Shown here: positions 49,516-50,121 of the stretch, piece after piece
How the letters are laid out: each line of letters opens with the position of its first letter
How positions within the stretch are numbered: position 1 is the stretch's first letter
NCBI RefSeq assembly: GCF_004355005.1
Contig: NZ_SMSJ01000042.1
Span: 1-50,121, forward strand
Origin: Dankookia rubra
GTDB lineage: Bacteria > Pseudomonadota > Alphaproteobacteria > Acetobacterales > Acetobacteraceae
Direction: 5' to 3'
Length of the DNA stretch: 50,121 nt
Program-made: the position numbers and the translations under genes
Notes under the pieces: generated by a model
Database searches by the model: none
What the model saw: only the letters and a program-made list of their open reading frames with translations
Told to the model about the DNA's origin: nothing

Positions 49516-50010
49516 ATGTCGCCTACACCTCGCATCACCCATCGCATCGGCGAGGCGATCAGGCGCCAGATTGCCGAGGGCGTGCTGACACCCGGCGCAT
49601 CCCTGCCCTCGACCCGCGCCCTGGCGGAGGAATGGGGCGTTTCCCGCACCACGGTCACCGCCGCCTACGAACAACTCATCGCCGAGGGCTATCTGGAAGC
49701 CCGCCAGGGCGCGCGCACACGGGTGGCAAGCGGACTGGCGGTGTCTCCAGGCGGCGTGCCCGCCATGTCCGACACGCCCTCCCGCCTCTCGACCTATGGC
49801 CGCGTGCTGGCCGGCTTCGACCTGCCCGCGATGCCTGACCGCCCGCCGCGCGTTGCCGATTTCCGCTATGGCGACCTGTCATCCGCCGACTTCCCGCGGC
49901 TCGCCTGGCGAAAGGCGGTAAACGCCGTACTGATGCGCCAGGGCGCCCGGCTGCGCTACGGCGACCCACGCGGCTCGCCCCGGTTGCGCGAGGCCCTGCA
50001 GGGCTATCTT
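49516..50010 (+). pseudogene. MocR/PdxR-type GntR regulator, cut by an insertion sequence
   Basis: ATG 49516. The GntR winged helix (RIGEAIRRQIAEGVLTPGAS, LPSTRALAEEWGVSRTTVTAAYEQLIAEGYLEARQGARTRVA) is followed by the linker and the beginning of the aminotransferase-fold domain (DFRYGDLSSADFPRLAWRKAV, GDPRGSPRLREALQGYL). After codon 165 the frame runs into foreign sequence and stops at 50055. Full-length MocR proteins have about 450-500 aa, so the PLP domain is lost. Confidence 0.88.
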
Positions 50011-50011
50011 A

Positions 50012-50121
50012 GACCCCGTTTGCGAAGGGGTGATGGCACTCGTCTGACGGGCTGATCCTGACCCCTTGGGCGGCGTTGCGGGCGGTTTCCTGCTTGGAGA
50101 CCGCCATGTGGACGCCGGCTG
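50012..50121 (+). mobile_element. Left end of an IS5-family-like element, continuing out of the window
   Basis: The MocR frame breaks at TTAG (50009-50012), a YTAR-type site as used by IS5 elements. The sequence begins GACCCCGTTTGCGAAGGGG and reaches an ATG at 50106 reading MWTPA, the usual start of one IS5-family transposase group. Only the first 110 bases are in the window. Confidence 0.6.

Overview
The window is GC-rich (roughly 70%) DNA typical of an alphaproteobacterium. Several Bug-type periplasmic binding proteins of the tripartite tricarboxylate transporter (TTT) family, a SapC protein, an OpgH glucosyltransferase and extensive exopolysaccharide genes suggest an Acetobacteraceae member (Roseomonas-like). 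That placement is inference from gene content, not from a marker gene.

Bases 1-30.9 kb look like normal chromosome with short, often overlapping operons. In order: the end of a polysaccharide ABC exporter; a glycoside hydrolase, a sugar isomerase-like protein and an enolase-superfamily enzyme; a phospholipase D-like lipoprotein and a small RTX protein; OpgH; Bug, GMC oxidoreductase and RraA-like genes; an MFS transporter behind two tandem Bug genes; an LLM-type monooxygenase; SapC; a MarR regulator divergent from a NicX/NicD-like pyridine-ring-cleavage operon that continues into an acyl-CoA dehydrogenase and an AMP-forming CoA ligase; a LysE exporter; an orphan AbrB protein; and an EPS operon (heparinase-like, Wzz-like, O-antigen ligase, sugar transferase) divergent from a Wza-like export gene. 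Three copies of an undescribed-looking 139-144 bp repeat with three covarying hairpins (2116-2259, 14371-14509, 22912-23051) lie between or at the start of these genes. One copy is read in frame at the front of the CoA ligase.

At about 30,934 the Wza-like gene is cut by a Tn7-like transposon end. Three spaced TnsB-type sites there resemble the left end of Tn7. The element carries a compact minus-strand operon: a 68-aa unknown protein, then TniQ/TnsD, TnsA, TnsB and TnsC, an order different from Tn7. No cas gene, CRISPR array or TnsE is visible. The space between the left end and tnsC holds two nested insertion sequences, an IS701 element placed in the border of a DUF772-type IS.

From about 40.97 to 46.2 kb is a graveyard of nested elements: IS3 fragments; an IS1111-type IS110 element whose removal restores an 88-codon IS3 orfA and whose 3' non-coding region carries a candidate guide RNA; two head-on IS66 copies; a group II intron fragment; and a truncated ISAzo13 gene. 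The last 4 kb return to metabolic genes (LysE, DapA-like, MOSC, VanB-like reductase) facing a MocR-type regulator that is itself cut at about 50,010 by another IS. No right end of the Tn7-like element was found, so it is open whether these last genes are its cargo or rearranged chromosome. No tRNA, rRNA or CRISPR was recognised.
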